DNA from: Porticoccaceae bacterium UBA2002
GTDB taxonomy: Bacteria > Pseudomonadota > Gammaproteobacteria > Pseudomonadales > Porticoccaceae
Assembly (NCBI GenBank): GCA_002334915.1
Contig: DDCQ01000029.1
Coordinates: forward strand, 6,265 to 44,952
Reading direction: 5' to 3'
DNA length: 38,688 nucleotides
Shown: piece by piece, positions 1 through 8,598 of the stretch
How the letters are laid out: each line of letters opens with the position of its first letter
Position numbering within the stretch: the first letter of the stretch is position 1
The notes under the pieces: generated by a model
Databases searched by the model: none
What the model saw: the letters and a program-made list of their open reading frames with translations, nothing else
What the model was told of the DNA's origin: nothing
Position numbers and translations under genes: made by a program

Positions 1-2361
1 ACTGGCGATGATGTTACGCCTGAGTTCTCAGGTCTGTACTCTAATACTTTTGCCGATGACACTGTGGGTATCGCTATCAGCGCATCATCGCAGCGTCGTA
101 ACAATGCGGTTAATGTGGGAAGCATTGGTGGCTGGCATACAACTGCCGGTGATACGGACGGTGGTTGGACGTCAGTGCCATTCAATGATGATCAGGTGAA
201 TCGTCCTACCGATGCCGCTGGCAATATGTCTATTCCTCAGAGCAACGCATACAGACTCAGCGAATATGAGTCAGAGCGTGTTAACGGACAGTTGACTCTG
301 CAGTGGGCTCCCTCTGATGCAATTACAGCTACAGTTGACTACACCTATTCAGAGCTGGATCTGGATCATACCTATAGCGATCTTTCAGCCTGGTATAACC
401 TGGGAAACAATACTCAGTCTTCTACCTGGGACGACGGTCTGATTGCCTCTCCTCTGATGTATAGCGAAGCTAGCCCCAACAGTGATTTCGCTATGGGTAT
501 TGGCCACGATGGCTCAAAAACTGAAAATGATTCCTTTGGTCTTAACTTGGCATGGCAGGTCTCTGATGATCTGAGCCTGGCTTTTGACTACCATGATTCA
601 GGTTCCAAAGTGGGCGCGAATACCCCGTTTGGTACCAGCTCTCTGGTTACCATGGCGAGCTTTAACCGTGTTCAGACAACTACTTACTTTGATAACGATC
701 TTCCCGTTATGCAGCTGGGCTTGAACTCAGGCGCAGATGGTGCGGCCCGTCCTCTTTACAAAGACGACATGATTATCACTGGTAGTGTGTTCAGCAATGG
801 TTTGTCTAATATGGATGTCGAGCAGTCACGCTTGACGGGTCAGTATGTTGCTGATGATGCAACCACTATTGACTTCGGTATTGAGCTGACAGAAGTAAGC
901 AACCGCACTACTAGTAAGGCGGTTGAGCGTGGTACCTGGGGTGGTATTTCCGATCCAGGCTACATCAGCGATATTCTGGTCAGATCTTCAATGGCTAACT
1001 CATTCGATCAGGTTTCCGGGGGCAGTGACTCACGTCGTCAGACTGAGCACTTTGTGACTACCCTTGAGCAGCTTGTTGAGTTGGCTGAAGCACTTCCGCT
1101 GCCAGCTACTCAGACAGTAGGTGACTGTGGCACTGCATACTGCGCCTCTACTGATTGGGACGTTGATAAGCGCACCACAGAAGAGACTTCTGCTGTCTAT
1201 GTACAGATCAACCACGAAACTGAGTTCAACAGCATGCCAGTTAGCCTGCGTGCAGGTATGCGCTATGAGAGCACAGATGTTACTTCTGCGGCTCGAGCAC
1301 CTACCTATGACGATGTTTACTGGGAAGGCGGTAACGAATTCTATCTGGTACAGGGTTCCGATGTTGCCTTTGATAACTATGAAGGCACCTATGATCTGAT
1401 GCTGCCCAATCTGGATATCAATATCGACCTTAGAGAAGACCTGGTTTTGCGTGCATCTGTAAGCAAAACTGTTACTCGCCCAAGCTACGAAGACATTAAG
1501 GGCGGCGTGACCGTTGATGGCGAGACCTTTAAGTTCCGCGATGCTCGCGCTGGCGGTGGTGACCCGTCTCTGAAGCCTATCGAAGCAGAGAACTTTGATC
1601 TGTCTATTGAGTGGTACTACGGCGATGCGGACTATCTGTCTGTCGGTTACTACGAGAAGACAGTTGATAACTTTATCGGTAACGGCTTTAAGCAAATGCC
1701 GCTGTTCGGTTTGAACGATCCAGCTTCTGGTGGCCTGTATGCTGAAACTGCTGCGGCCGAAGGCCTGGATGCAGGTTCTCAATACACAGCTATTGGTACT
1801 GCTATGAGCGCTGCCTTTGATGCGGATGGCAGATACTACGGTACCTCTGCTAACGATCCTCTGACCTTTACTGTGGCCGTACCTACCAACGAAAAGACCG
1901 CCAAGGTCGATGGTATTGAGGTTAACTGGCAGCACAACTTTGGTGCGACAGGCTATGGCTTTATCGTCAACGCCACTATCGCCAATGCAGACGTTGCCTT
2001 TGATCCGCTAGCTCTGGAAACTCAGTTTGTTCTTAACGGTTTGAGTGATTCAGCTAACCTGATCGGTTTCTACGACAAGGGTGGCTTCCAGGCACGTTTC
2101 GCTTACAACTGGCGTGACAAGTTCCTGCAAGGCATTGGTCAGGGTCAGGGTTCATCAGCAATTAACCCTACTAATGTCCGGGCCTACGGTCAGTTGGATA
2201 TCAGCGCTAGCTATGAAGTCAATGATAACCTCACGGTATTCATGGACGGCATCAACGTAACTGAGTCTGACTTCCGAGTTTACGGTCGTGAAGAGCTTCA
2301 GGTGCTGCAGGCAGGTCAAACTGGTGCGCGCTACAACCTGGGTGTTCGCTACACTTTCTAA
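1..2361 (+). CDS. TonB-dependent receptor, 3' part (N-terminus outside window)
   Basis: The frame is open from base 1, so the gene starts upstream; about 786 C-terminal residues are visible and the N-terminal plug and TonB box are missing. What remains is outer-membrane beta-barrel: alternating aromatic/polar strands, the conserved stretches SKTVTRPSYEDIKG and PSLKPIEAENFDLS, and a terminal strand ending in YTF, the Phe-ended signature recognised by the BAM machinery. These signatures fit the TIGR01782 (Xanthomonas/Caulobacter-type) receptors, which are often found beside tryptophan-halogenase-like genes, as here. Role: energy-dependent import of a large or scarce ligand across the outer membrane; the ligand cannot be read from sequence. 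A strong terminator follows, so the halogenase genes probably have their own promoter. An internal ATG at base 64 is in frame but is not the true start. Confidence 0.93.
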   Translation, partial: TGDDVTPEFSGLYSNTFADDTVGIAISASSQRRNNAVNVGSIGGWHTTAGDTDGGWTSVPFNDDQVNRPTDAAGNMSIPQSNAYRLSEYESERVNGQLTLQWAPSDAITATVDYTYSELDLDHTYSDLSAWYNLGNNTQSSTWDDGLIASPLMYSEASPNSDFAMGIGHDGSKTENDSFGLNLAWQVSDDLSLAFDYHDSGSKVGANTPFGTSSLVTMASFNRVQTTTYFDNDLPVMQLGLNSGADGAARPLYKDDMIITGSVFSNGLSNMDVEQSRLTGQYVADDATTIDFGIELTEVSNRTTSKAVERGTWGGISDPGYISDILVRSSMANSFDQVSGGSDSRRQTEHFVTTLEQLVELAEALPLPATQTVGDCGTAYCASTDWDVDKRTTEETSAVYVQINHETEFNSMPVSLRAGMRYESTDVTSAARAPTYDDVYWEGGNEFYLVQGSDVAFDNYEGTYDLMLPNLDINIDLREDLVLRASVSKTVTRPSYEDIKGGVTVDGETFKFRDARAGGGDPSLKPIEAENFDLSIEWYYGDADYLSVGYYEKTVDNFIGNGFKQMPLFGLNDPASGGLYAETAAAEGLDAGSQYTAIGTAMSAAFDADGRYYGTSANDPLTFTVAVPTNEKTAKVDGIEVNWQHNFGATGYGFIVNATIANADVAFDPLALETQFVLNGLSDSANLIGFYDKGGFQARFAYNWRDKFLQGIGQGQGSSAINPTNVRAYGQLDISASYEVNDNLTVFMDGINVTESDFRVYGREELQVLQAGQTGARYNLGVRYTF

Positions 2362-2428
2362 ATCTTAGAAAATGTACGAACCCTGGTATTGAAGCCAAAG
2401 TCTGCGAGTCATTTATCGCAAACTTGAT

Positions 2429-2460
2429 AAGAAGCCGCTTAATTATTTAAGCGGCTTCTT
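2429..2460 (+). terminator. Rho-independent terminator after the TonB receptor
   Basis: A perfect 14-bp inverted repeat (2429-2442 pairing with 2447-2460, stem AAGAAGCCGCTTAA, loop TTAT) ends in CTTCTTTATTTA. It lies 68 bases after the receptor stop codon. The A-rich 5' arm and T-rich 3' flank would allow termination in either direction, but no minus-strand gene ends here. Confidence 0.88.
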
Positions 2461-2510
2461 TATTTACGGCGTATATTGCGTAATATGGAAAGATACAAAA
2501 AATTGGCCTA

Positions 2511-2541
2511 AATCCAGATACACAGAGACAGCAATCCAGAT
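2511..2541. repeat. Direct repeat AATCCAGAT upstream of the first halogenase
   Basis: The 9-mer AATCCAGAT occurs at 2511-2519 and 2533-2541, starts 22 bases apart, about two turns of B-DNA and therefore on the same face. It sits 48-78 bases before the halogenase start, where an activator could bind. A nearby ATATT-GCGT-AATAT palindrome lies at 2473-2486. No clear sigma70 promoter was found. The binding-site role is inference. Confidence 0.3.
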
Positions 2542-2588
2542 TAGATCGAAGTGGCCATTTAGAACGTCTATTTAACTAGCTGATACCA

Positions 2589-4187
2589 ATGACAAAAAAT
2601 ATACATCGAGTTGTTATCGTGGGCGGCGGCAGCGCTGGCTGGCTAACTGCAGGGGTTATAGCTGCAGAGCACTGTGTTGGCTCCAATTCTGCTGTAGATG
2701 GCAATCCACAGAGTGATGGTTTTCAGCTGATACTGGTAGAGTCTCCGGATATCAGCACCATTGGCGTGGGTGAGGGCACTTGGCCATCAATGCGCAGTAC
2801 ATTGCAAAAAATGGGAATCTCCGAAACTAAATTTTTCCGTGAATGCAGCGCGAGTTTTAAGCAGGGCACTCTATTCTCAAATTGGCTGGGCGGCGAAAAA
2901 CAGGACTCCCCCGATAGCTATATTCATCCCTTTACGGTTCCTCACAGCTATGCAGATACCAATCTGGCACCCCACTGGCAGCTGATTAGAGACCAGGTGA
3001 ATTTTGCCGATGCCGTCTGTCCGCAAAGTGCGCTGGCAGAGGGGCATCAGGCACCTAAAAAAATCTCTACGCCAGAGTACGCCTTCCAACTTAACTATGG
3101 CTACCATTTGGATGCAGGTAAGTTTGCTGAACTACTGCGCGCCCACTGTGTAGATAAACTGGGCGTCACCCATATCAAAGCCAATGTTGAGGCCATTAAC
3201 TCGGCGCAAAATGGCGATATAGCCTCTGTTGTGACTGACAGCGCCGGTGTTATAGAGGGCGACTTATTTATCGACTGCAGTGGTTCTAGATCACTGCTTT
3301 TGGGCGAGCACTACCAGGTACCAATGTGCAGTAAACAAAAGTACCTATTTAACAATACAGCCCTGGCGGCACAGGTTCCCTATGCCAGCCCGGAAGATCC
3401 CATTCAGTCATTTACGCTATCTACCGCCCAGAGCGCCGGCTGGATATGGGATATTGGTCTGCCCAGTCGTCGAGGTGTAGGCCATGTTTACTCCGATGCT
3501 CACAATACCGAAGAGCGTGCCCGGCAGGAGCTGCTGGCGTATATAGAGGCCTCTGCAGGCAAGCAGGCGGCAGATCAGGCCATGGTGCGCAAGATACAGT
3601 TTGACCCTGGGCACCGGGAAAAATTTTGGCATAAAAACTGTGTAGCCATCGGCATGTCCGCGGGCTTTATCGAACCCCTAGAGGCCTCGGCTCTGGTGTT
3701 GGTGGAGCTGTCCGCCGCTATGATTGCTGAGCAGCTGCCGGCTAACCGCGAAACCATGGATTTAGTGGCCAAGCGATTTAATGATAAGTTTCTCTATCGC
3801 TGGGATCGTATAATTGACTTTTTAAAGCTCCACTATATTCTCAGCGAGCGAGAGGACCAGTACTGGCAGGATCATCGCGATGGGGCCAGCATTCCAGATC
3901 ATCTGGCAGAGCAGGTTGCACTGTGGCGTCACCAGAGCCCCTGGCATCGAGATACCGCTCATGTTGATGAGCTGTTCCCCTCAGCGAGCTTCCAATATGT
4001 GCTCTATGGCATGGGTTTTGAGACTCAGCGCAGCGCCACAGAGCGGCGTTCCGAGCAGCAAGCCTATCAGAGGGCCGGGAATCTGTTTCAGGAAAATGCC
4101 AAACGAACACAGCAGCTGCAGGCGTCGCTGCCCACCAATCGCGAACTAATTAATAAAATACACACCTATGGGCTGCAGAAAATTTAA
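2589..4187 (+). CDS. Flavin-dependent tryptophan-halogenase-like protein (first copy, variant motif)
   Basis: 532-residue member of the tryptophan halogenase family (Trp_halogenase), predicted to use FADH2, O2 and halide to halogenate an electron-rich aromatic. Visible motifs are the dinucleotide-binding GGGSAGW (residues 12-18), GVGEGTWPS (59-67, where GEATIPT is usual), a Lys at position 91 in SFKQG matching the catalytic Lys79 region of PrnA, and EPLEA (362-366) matching the EPLEST region with the conserved Glu. The diagnostic WxWxIP is altered to WIWDIG (285-290). No convincing Shine-Dalgarno precedes the ATG. The next gene, SapC-like, begins 57 bases downstream, and a second halogenase ends the run. 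A role on free indole-type substrates or on a peptide/protein is equally possible; activity is not proven by sequence. Confidence 0.88.
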   Translation: MTKNIHRVVIVGGGSAGWLTAGVIAAEHCVGSNSAVDGNPQSDGFQLILVESPDISTIGVGEGTWPSMRSTLQKMGISETKFFRECSASFKQGTLFSNWLGGEKQDSPDSYIHPFTVPHSYADTNLAPHWQLIRDQVNFADAVCPQSALAEGHQAPKKISTPEYAFQLNYGYHLDAGKFAELLRAHCVDKLGVTHIKANVEAINSAQNGDIASVVTDSAGVIEGDLFIDCSGSRSLLLGEHYQVPMCSKQKYLFNNTALAAQVPYASPEDPIQSFTLSTAQSAGWIWDIGLPSRRGVGHVYSDAHNTEERARQELLAYIEASAGKQAADQAMVRKIQFDPGHREKFWHKNCVAIGMSAGFIEPLEASALVLVELSAAMIAEQLPANRETMDLVAKRFNDKFLYRWDRIIDFLKLHYILSEREDQYWQDHRDGASIPDHLAEQVALWRHQSPWHRDTAHVDELFPSASFQYVLYGMGFETQRSATERRSEQQAYQRAGNLFQENAKRTQQLQASLPTNRELINKIHTYGLQKI

Positions 4188-4244
4188 TCTGCCCCCCAAT
4201 GACTAATAAGGCCCATAGCAGGGCAATAGGCCACTGGAGAAATC

Positions 4245-4979
4245 ATGAGCAACTACGTAATACTGACTAAGAGCGCCCACAAGGATACCAAGGTGATTCT
4301 TGATCGTGGTGAGGCCTATGGCGATAAGGTAAAAGTCGCCCTGACTTTCCCCCAGGAGTTTAGAAATATTCAGTCCTGTTACCCTATTTTCTTTGTTAAG
4401 GATGGCGAAACCGGGCAGTTTTACCCCGCAGCTATTTTTGGTTTTGAGGAAAATGAAAACCTGTTTCTTACCGACCAGGGTTGGGACGCGACCTATATTC
4501 CCATGATGATTCGCCGTCATCCATTTTTAATCGGCTTTCAGCCCGGCCCCAATGGCGAGAAGGCCGAAGACAACCCGGTGGTTTCAATTGATATGGACAA
4601 CCCGCGGGTCAATAGCGAAAAAGGCGAGGCTCTATTCACCGAGGAGGGCAATCAGACACCCTATTTGGAAGGCTCAATTGCAGGCCTGGAGACTATTCAC
4701 GCGGGCCATGAGCACAACAGGGTATTCCTGGAGGCGCTGTTAGCCAATGATCTGTTGGAACCATTCACTTTAGAAATCACCCTCAATGATGGCTCCAATA
4801 ATCAACTGCTGGGTTACTACACCATCAATGAAGACAAAATACGTGACCTGGATGGCGATACCCTTAGCCGACTGAGTAAAGAGGGTTATTTACAGGCGAT
4901 TTATATGCAGATTGCCTCTTTCGCTAGAATCAGAACATTGATCGACAAAAAAAATGCTCTGTTACCCAAGAGTCAATAA
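4245..4979 (+). CDS. SapC-family protein
   Basis: 244-residue soluble protein resembling the SapC family (PF07277), named after a Campylobacter S-layer locus, although the biochemical role in proteobacteria is unknown. Recognisable features are the N-terminus MSNYVILTKSAHKD, the central WDATYIPMMIRRHPFLIGF block, and the absence of signal peptide or membrane helix. A good ribosome site (GGAG at 4236-4239) stands five bases before the ATG. SapC genes recur between tryptophan-halogenase-like and cupin_8 genes downstream of TIGR01782 receptors, and the same order is seen here. That conserved context suggests it works with the halogenases or on the receptor's ligand; this is inference. Confidence 0.85.
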   Translation: MSNYVILTKSAHKDTKVILDRGEAYGDKVKVALTFPQEFRNIQSCYPIFFVKDGETGQFYPAAIFGFEENENLFLTDQGWDATYIPMMIRRHPFLIGFQPGPNGEKAEDNPVVSIDMDNPRVNSEKGEALFTEEGNQTPYLEGSIAGLETIHAGHEHNRVFLEALLANDLLEPFTLEITLNDGSNNQLLGYYTINEDKIRDLDGDTLSRLSKEGYLQAIYMQIASFARIRTLIDKKNALLPKSQ

Positions 4980-4982
4980 ACC

Positions 4983-5996
4983 TTGTTAGAGATAAGCCAA
5001 CAGGTAGAGGAGAGACGGGGTTGCAGGCCCGAGGCTATTGCGCCCGAGATTCTTGACTCATCCGTGCCCCTGGTACTCAGGGGGCTGGTTGATAGCTGGC
5101 CCCTGGTGCAGAAAGCAAAACAATCCGCCGGGGACAGTATTGATTACCTGTCGCAATTTGATTCTGGCGTGCCATTAACAGTGTTTACCAGCCCTGCCGA
5201 AAATAAGGGCCGGGTCTTTTATAACCAAGATTACAGTGGCTTTAATTTTGCAAACCAGAAAGCAGATTTAAGCCAGGTATTTGCCCAGCTGATCGAGCAC
5301 AGTGATAACAGTCAGGCTCCTATGGTCTATGTGGGTTCCACTAATATCGATCACTGGTTGCCCGGGTTTCGCAAGAATAATGACCTAGCACTCAGTGAGC
5401 ATAAGCCGGTGGTGAGTATCTGGTTGGGCAATCGCAGCCGCATTGCGGCTCATTATGACTTTCCCACCAATATTGCCTGCTGTGGCGCAGGCCGGCGCAG
5501 GGTGACATTGTTTCCCCCCGGCCAGCTGGAGAATCTCTATGTGGGTCCGGTAGATTTTACCCCAGCGGGTCAGCCTATTAGTTTGGTGGACTTTGCCGAG
5601 CCTGATTACCATCGCTTTCCCAGGTTTCGAGACGCATTAAAGTCGGCCATGGTGGTTGAGTTGGAACCAGGTGATGCTCTACTGATTCCAAGCATGTGGT
5701 GGCACCATATCGAAGCTCTGGAGAGCTTTAACGTGCTAGTCAATTACTGGTGGCGCAACAGCCCGGCTTATATGGGGCCGCCGCTCAATGTATTGCAGCA
5801 TGCCATAATGGGGCTGCGAGACTTGCCCCAGGAGCAGCGCGCAGTATGGCAGCAGCTGTTTGATTATTATGTATTTAACCCTCAGGATCAGGCTTTCGAG
5901 CATATTCCCGAGCAGGTACGAGGCGTTCTTAACCCCATAGACGAGGCCTCAGCGCAACAGATTCGCAGCATGTTACTGAATAAATTTAAGCAATAA
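4983..5996 (+). CDS. Cupin_8 / JmjC-like 2-oxoglutarate-type oxygenase (first copy)
   Basis: 337-residue cupin-like protein of the JmjC hydroxylase type. The iron-binding facial triad is visible as H157-x-D159 (AHYDF) and H241 in SMWWHH; the VTLFPP and LEPGDALLIPS stretches are typical of the fold. Family members hydroxylate protein or small-molecule substrates with Fe(II), O2 and 2-oxoglutarate. The start is TTG, three bases after the SapC stop codon, with a weak AAGAG nine bases upstream, so translation is probably coupled to SapC. It lies between the SapC gene and the second halogenase, 32 bases before the latter, in one transcription unit. A paralogue lies at 7520-8518 on the other strand with the same triad spacing (H-x-D and a His 82 to 84 residues later). 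Confidence 0.85.
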   Translation: MLEISQQVEERRGCRPEAIAPEILDSSVPLVLRGLVDSWPLVQKAKQSAGDSIDYLSQFDSGVPLTVFTSPAENKGRVFYNQDYSGFNFANQKADLSQVFAQLIEHSDNSQAPMVYVGSTNIDHWLPGFRKNNDLALSEHKPVVSIWLGNRSRIAAHYDFPTNIACCGAGRRRVTLFPPGQLENLYVGPVDFTPAGQPISLVDFAEPDYHRFPRFRDALKSAMVVELEPGDALLIPSMWWHHIEALESFNVLVNYWWRNSPAYMGPPLNVLQHAIMGLRDLPQEQRAVWQQLFDYYVFNPQDQAFEHIPEQVRGVLNPIDEASAQQIRSMLLNKFKQ

Positions 5997-6028
5997 AAAG
6001 CCTTTGGCAAAAGTTTGGAGTAAATATC

Positions 6029-7519
6029 GTGGCAACCCAGAAAGTAAAAAAGGTAGTGATTGTTGGTGGTGGCACAGCCGGTTGGATGGCCGCTGCTGCT
6101 GTATCCAAATTGATTGGCAAAAATCTGGATATCTCGCTGGTAGAGTCCGATGAAATCGGCACCGTGGGTGTGGGTGAAGCAACCATTCCCACCATGATCA
6201 CATTGCATCAGCTACTGGGTATTAATGAACGGGAGTTTATGGCCGAGGTGCAGGGCACCTTTAAACTGGGTATCGAGTTTTCCAACTGGAAAAATGTTGG
6301 CGAGTCCTATATTCACTCCTTTGGTTTTACCGGAGAAGATTGCTGGGCCGCCGGATTCCAGCACTTTTGGCTGAGGGGCAAACAGCAGGGTATCAGCGGC
6401 GAATTTGGTGATTACTGCGCCGAACTGCAAGCGGCCAAGGCCAACAAATTTGCTGTACTGCAGCGCAATGGTCTGAACTATGCCTACCATATGGATGCCA
6501 GCCTGTACGCCAAATATTTGCGCAAGCTCGCCGAAAAATTTGGTGCCAAGCGCATTGAAGGCAAAATTGTTGAAGTGGGTACCGATCACCAGTCTGGCGA
6601 TATTACTCATGTCACCCTGGCCTCTGGGCAAAAGGTCGATGGCGATCTGTTTATTGATTGCAGTGGCTTTGTTGGCCTGCTGATCGATAAGACTCTGCAT
6701 ACTGGCTATGATGACTGGTCACACTTTTTGCCCTGTGACAGCGCAGTTGCAGTGCAGACAAAATCTGTTAGTGACCCCATTCCCTACACCAAATCAACGG
6801 CGCGCGACGCCGGTTGGCAATGGCGTATCCCCCTGCAGTCGAGAGTGGGCAATGGTCTGGTATTTTGCAGCAAGTACCTGTCTGATGATGAAGCGATTAA
6901 AACATTGCTGGACAATATTGAAGGCGAGACACTCACCGAGCCGCGAGTGATTAAATTCCGCACCGGCCAGCGCCGTCAGCACTGGAATAAAAACTGTATT
7001 GCTCTGGGGCTGGCCAGTGGTTTTGTAGAACCACTTGAATCTACCAGTATCCATATGGTGCAGCGAGGTATTATTCGCCTGCTGCAGATGTTCCCTCTGG
7101 ATGGTATTCGCAAGCCGGATGTCGAAGAATTTAATACTCAGATGCGTGAAGAATTCCTATTTGTTCGCGACTTTATTGTGCTGCACTATCATGTCACCGA
7201 GCGCGAAGACACCAAATTCTGGCGCCACTGTAAAACCATGCCTATACCGGAGTCGCTGCAGCATCGCATCGACCTGTTTAAGCAGACAGGCAAGGTATTT
7301 CAGAAGGCCGGCGATGTGTTTGCCGAAAACTCCTGGACCCAGGTGATGCTGGGGCAGGGGCTAATGCCCGAGCAGTATCACTCGATTGTTAATATGATGT
7401 CTGACGATGAGTTGCGCAGTTTTCTCGAAAATATCAAACACAATGTAGACAGACTTGTGGATCAATTGCCCAGCCATCAGCAGTTTATCTCCAACTACTG
7501 CCAGGCAGAGGCGATGTAG
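6029..7519 (+). CDS. Flavin-dependent tryptophan-halogenase-like protein (second copy, canonical motifs)
   Basis: 496 residues, starting at GTG with GGAG eight bases upstream. It carries a full set of flavin-dependent halogenase signatures: GGGTAGW (13-19), VGVGEATIPT (46-55), Lys79 in GTFKLG, which coincides in number with the catalytic Lys79 of PrnA, WQWRIP (263-268) matching the diagnostic WxWxIP, and EPLESTS (334-340) containing the conserved Glu-Ser pair. Predicted reaction: FADH2-dependent formation of hypohalous acid, passed through the tunnel to Lys79 and on to an aromatic substrate. A separate flavin reductase would be needed; none is encoded in this cluster. It is the last gene of the run, and its TAG stop directly abuts the stop of the convergent cupin gene. 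Substrate and halide preference cannot be read. Confidence 0.92.
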   Translation: MATQKVKKVVIVGGGTAGWMAAAAVSKLIGKNLDISLVESDEIGTVGVGEATIPTMITLHQLLGINEREFMAEVQGTFKLGIEFSNWKNVGESYIHSFGFTGEDCWAAGFQHFWLRGKQQGISGEFGDYCAELQAAKANKFAVLQRNGLNYAYHMDASLYAKYLRKLAEKFGAKRIEGKIVEVGTDHQSGDITHVTLASGQKVDGDLFIDCSGFVGLLIDKTLHTGYDDWSHFLPCDSAVAVQTKSVSDPIPYTKSTARDAGWQWRIPLQSRVGNGLVFCSKYLSDDEAIKTLLDNIEGETLTEPRVIKFRTGQRRQHWNKNCIALGLASGFVEPLESTSIHMVQRGIIRLLQMFPLDGIRKPDVEEFNTQMREEFLFVRDFIVLHYHVTEREDTKFWRHCKTMPIPESLQHRIDLFKQTGKVFQKAGDVFAENSWTQVMLGQGLMPEQYHSIVNMMSDDELRSFLENIKHNVDRLVDQLPSHQQFISNYCQAEAM

Positions 7520-8518
7520 CTATTTCAACTGCCCCATCAAAAACTGCCGCACCTGAGCCAGCTGCTCTGGCGTGAGGCTGGTCGCTAAATCATTGAGATC
7601 AGCTGGCAAGTCCGCCGCCGGGTCACTCTGAGTTTTAAACACATAGTAATCAAAGAACTGCCGCCAGTCTTTGCGCTTTTCCGGGCTAAGATTGGCGATG
7701 CTCATCATACTGTGCATCAGGCTGTCATTGGGAGATAGCCCTGTGCTGCTCAATCCCCCCCACCAGTAGTTAATCAGCACATTGACCGCCTGCAGTGACT
7801 CAACGCCATGCCACCAGAGAGCGGGAATATAAATCCCATCGCCCGGTTCAAGGGTTGCCTGCTGGCCAGTTTTTTCCGCCTCGACATATTTGGGATAGCG
7901 GGCTAAATCTGGCTGTTGTATATCCACCATGCTGACGGGCACTCCACCTGGGGTGATCAGCATTGGCCCGGGATAGAGATTATTGATTTGCTCTGGGGGG
8001 AACAGGGTAAATTGACGCTGGCCAGCTACCACACAGGCCAGATTATCATGGATATCATAATGGGGCGCCACGGTGGCGCGGTTGCCCAGCCACATGGTGG
8101 GACCGATAGATTTATCCAGCAGGGGCTGCTGATTTTGCTGCTCAAAGCCGGGCATCACCAGATCCACTGGTATTGCCTGTAGGGCAATAGCATGGGGAGC
8201 AGGGTCGTGCTGAATAGTCAGCAATCGGTCCAGACCAATACCCAGAGTTACCTGGACTTTTTGAAAGTTTATAGCCTGCAGATCTGGCTCATAGAAAAAG
8301 CGCCCCTTAATGCTGGGGTCGCCAACCAGGGCGGAAATTATTTTCTCACTGTCGTATTTTTTAAGGTAACTGACTATGGCTTCTGGAGACTCAATACCTG
8401 CCTCCACGACAGGCCAGTGGCCGACCACAGATTTAATATGGGCAGGCTGGTTTAGGGGAATAATTTCCCCGTGGAACTGATCGTAATCGACCTTTTCCCA
8501 GACTCGAATTGCCTGCAC
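7520..8518 (-). CDS. Cupin_8 / JmjC-like 2-oxoglutarate-type oxygenase (second copy)
   Basis: 332 residues with the triad H153-x-D155 (PHYDI) and H237 (LWWHGV), plus FTLFPP and LEPGDGIYIPA. It is a paralogue of the cupin at 4983-5996, sharing length and motif order. The start is GTG, preceded on the minus strand by AGGGGAC. It lies 80 bases downstream of the HxlR-type regulator on the same strand and may be the last gene of a carotenoid oxygenase-regulator-cupin operon. Its stop codon touches that of the second halogenase with no spacer, so the two transcripts must overlap at their 3' ends. Substrate unknown; placement beside the halogenase locus suggests a shared target. Confidence 0.86.
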   Translation of the reverse strand: MQAIRVWEKVDYDQFHGEIIPLNQPAHIKSVVGHWPVVEAGIESPEAIVSYLKKYDSEKIISALVGDPSIKGRFFYEPDLQAINFQKVQVTLGIGLDRLLTIQHDPAPHAIALQAIPVDLVMPGFEQQNQQPLLDKSIGPTMWLGNRATVAPHYDIHDNLACVVAGQRQFTLFPPEQINNLYPGPMLITPGGVPVSMVDIQQPDLARYPKYVEAEKTGQQATLEPGDGIYIPALWWHGVESLQAVNVLINYWWGGLSSTGLSPNDSLMHSMMSIANLSPEKRKDWRQFFDYYVFKTQSDPAADLPADLNDLATSLTPEQLAQVRQFLMGQLK

Positions 8519-8598
8519 CTATAGTCCCCTACCTGTAGTTTTTAATGAATAAATTATCGCAGAAAGCCATGCATAAGGATATTGGCAACTGTCTGGCA

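Noticed and set aside
1030..1935. 301-residue open frame on the minus strand inside the TonB receptor
   Set aside because: It lies antisense to strongly conserved receptor codons and shows no domain, no ribosome site and no normal protein pattern.
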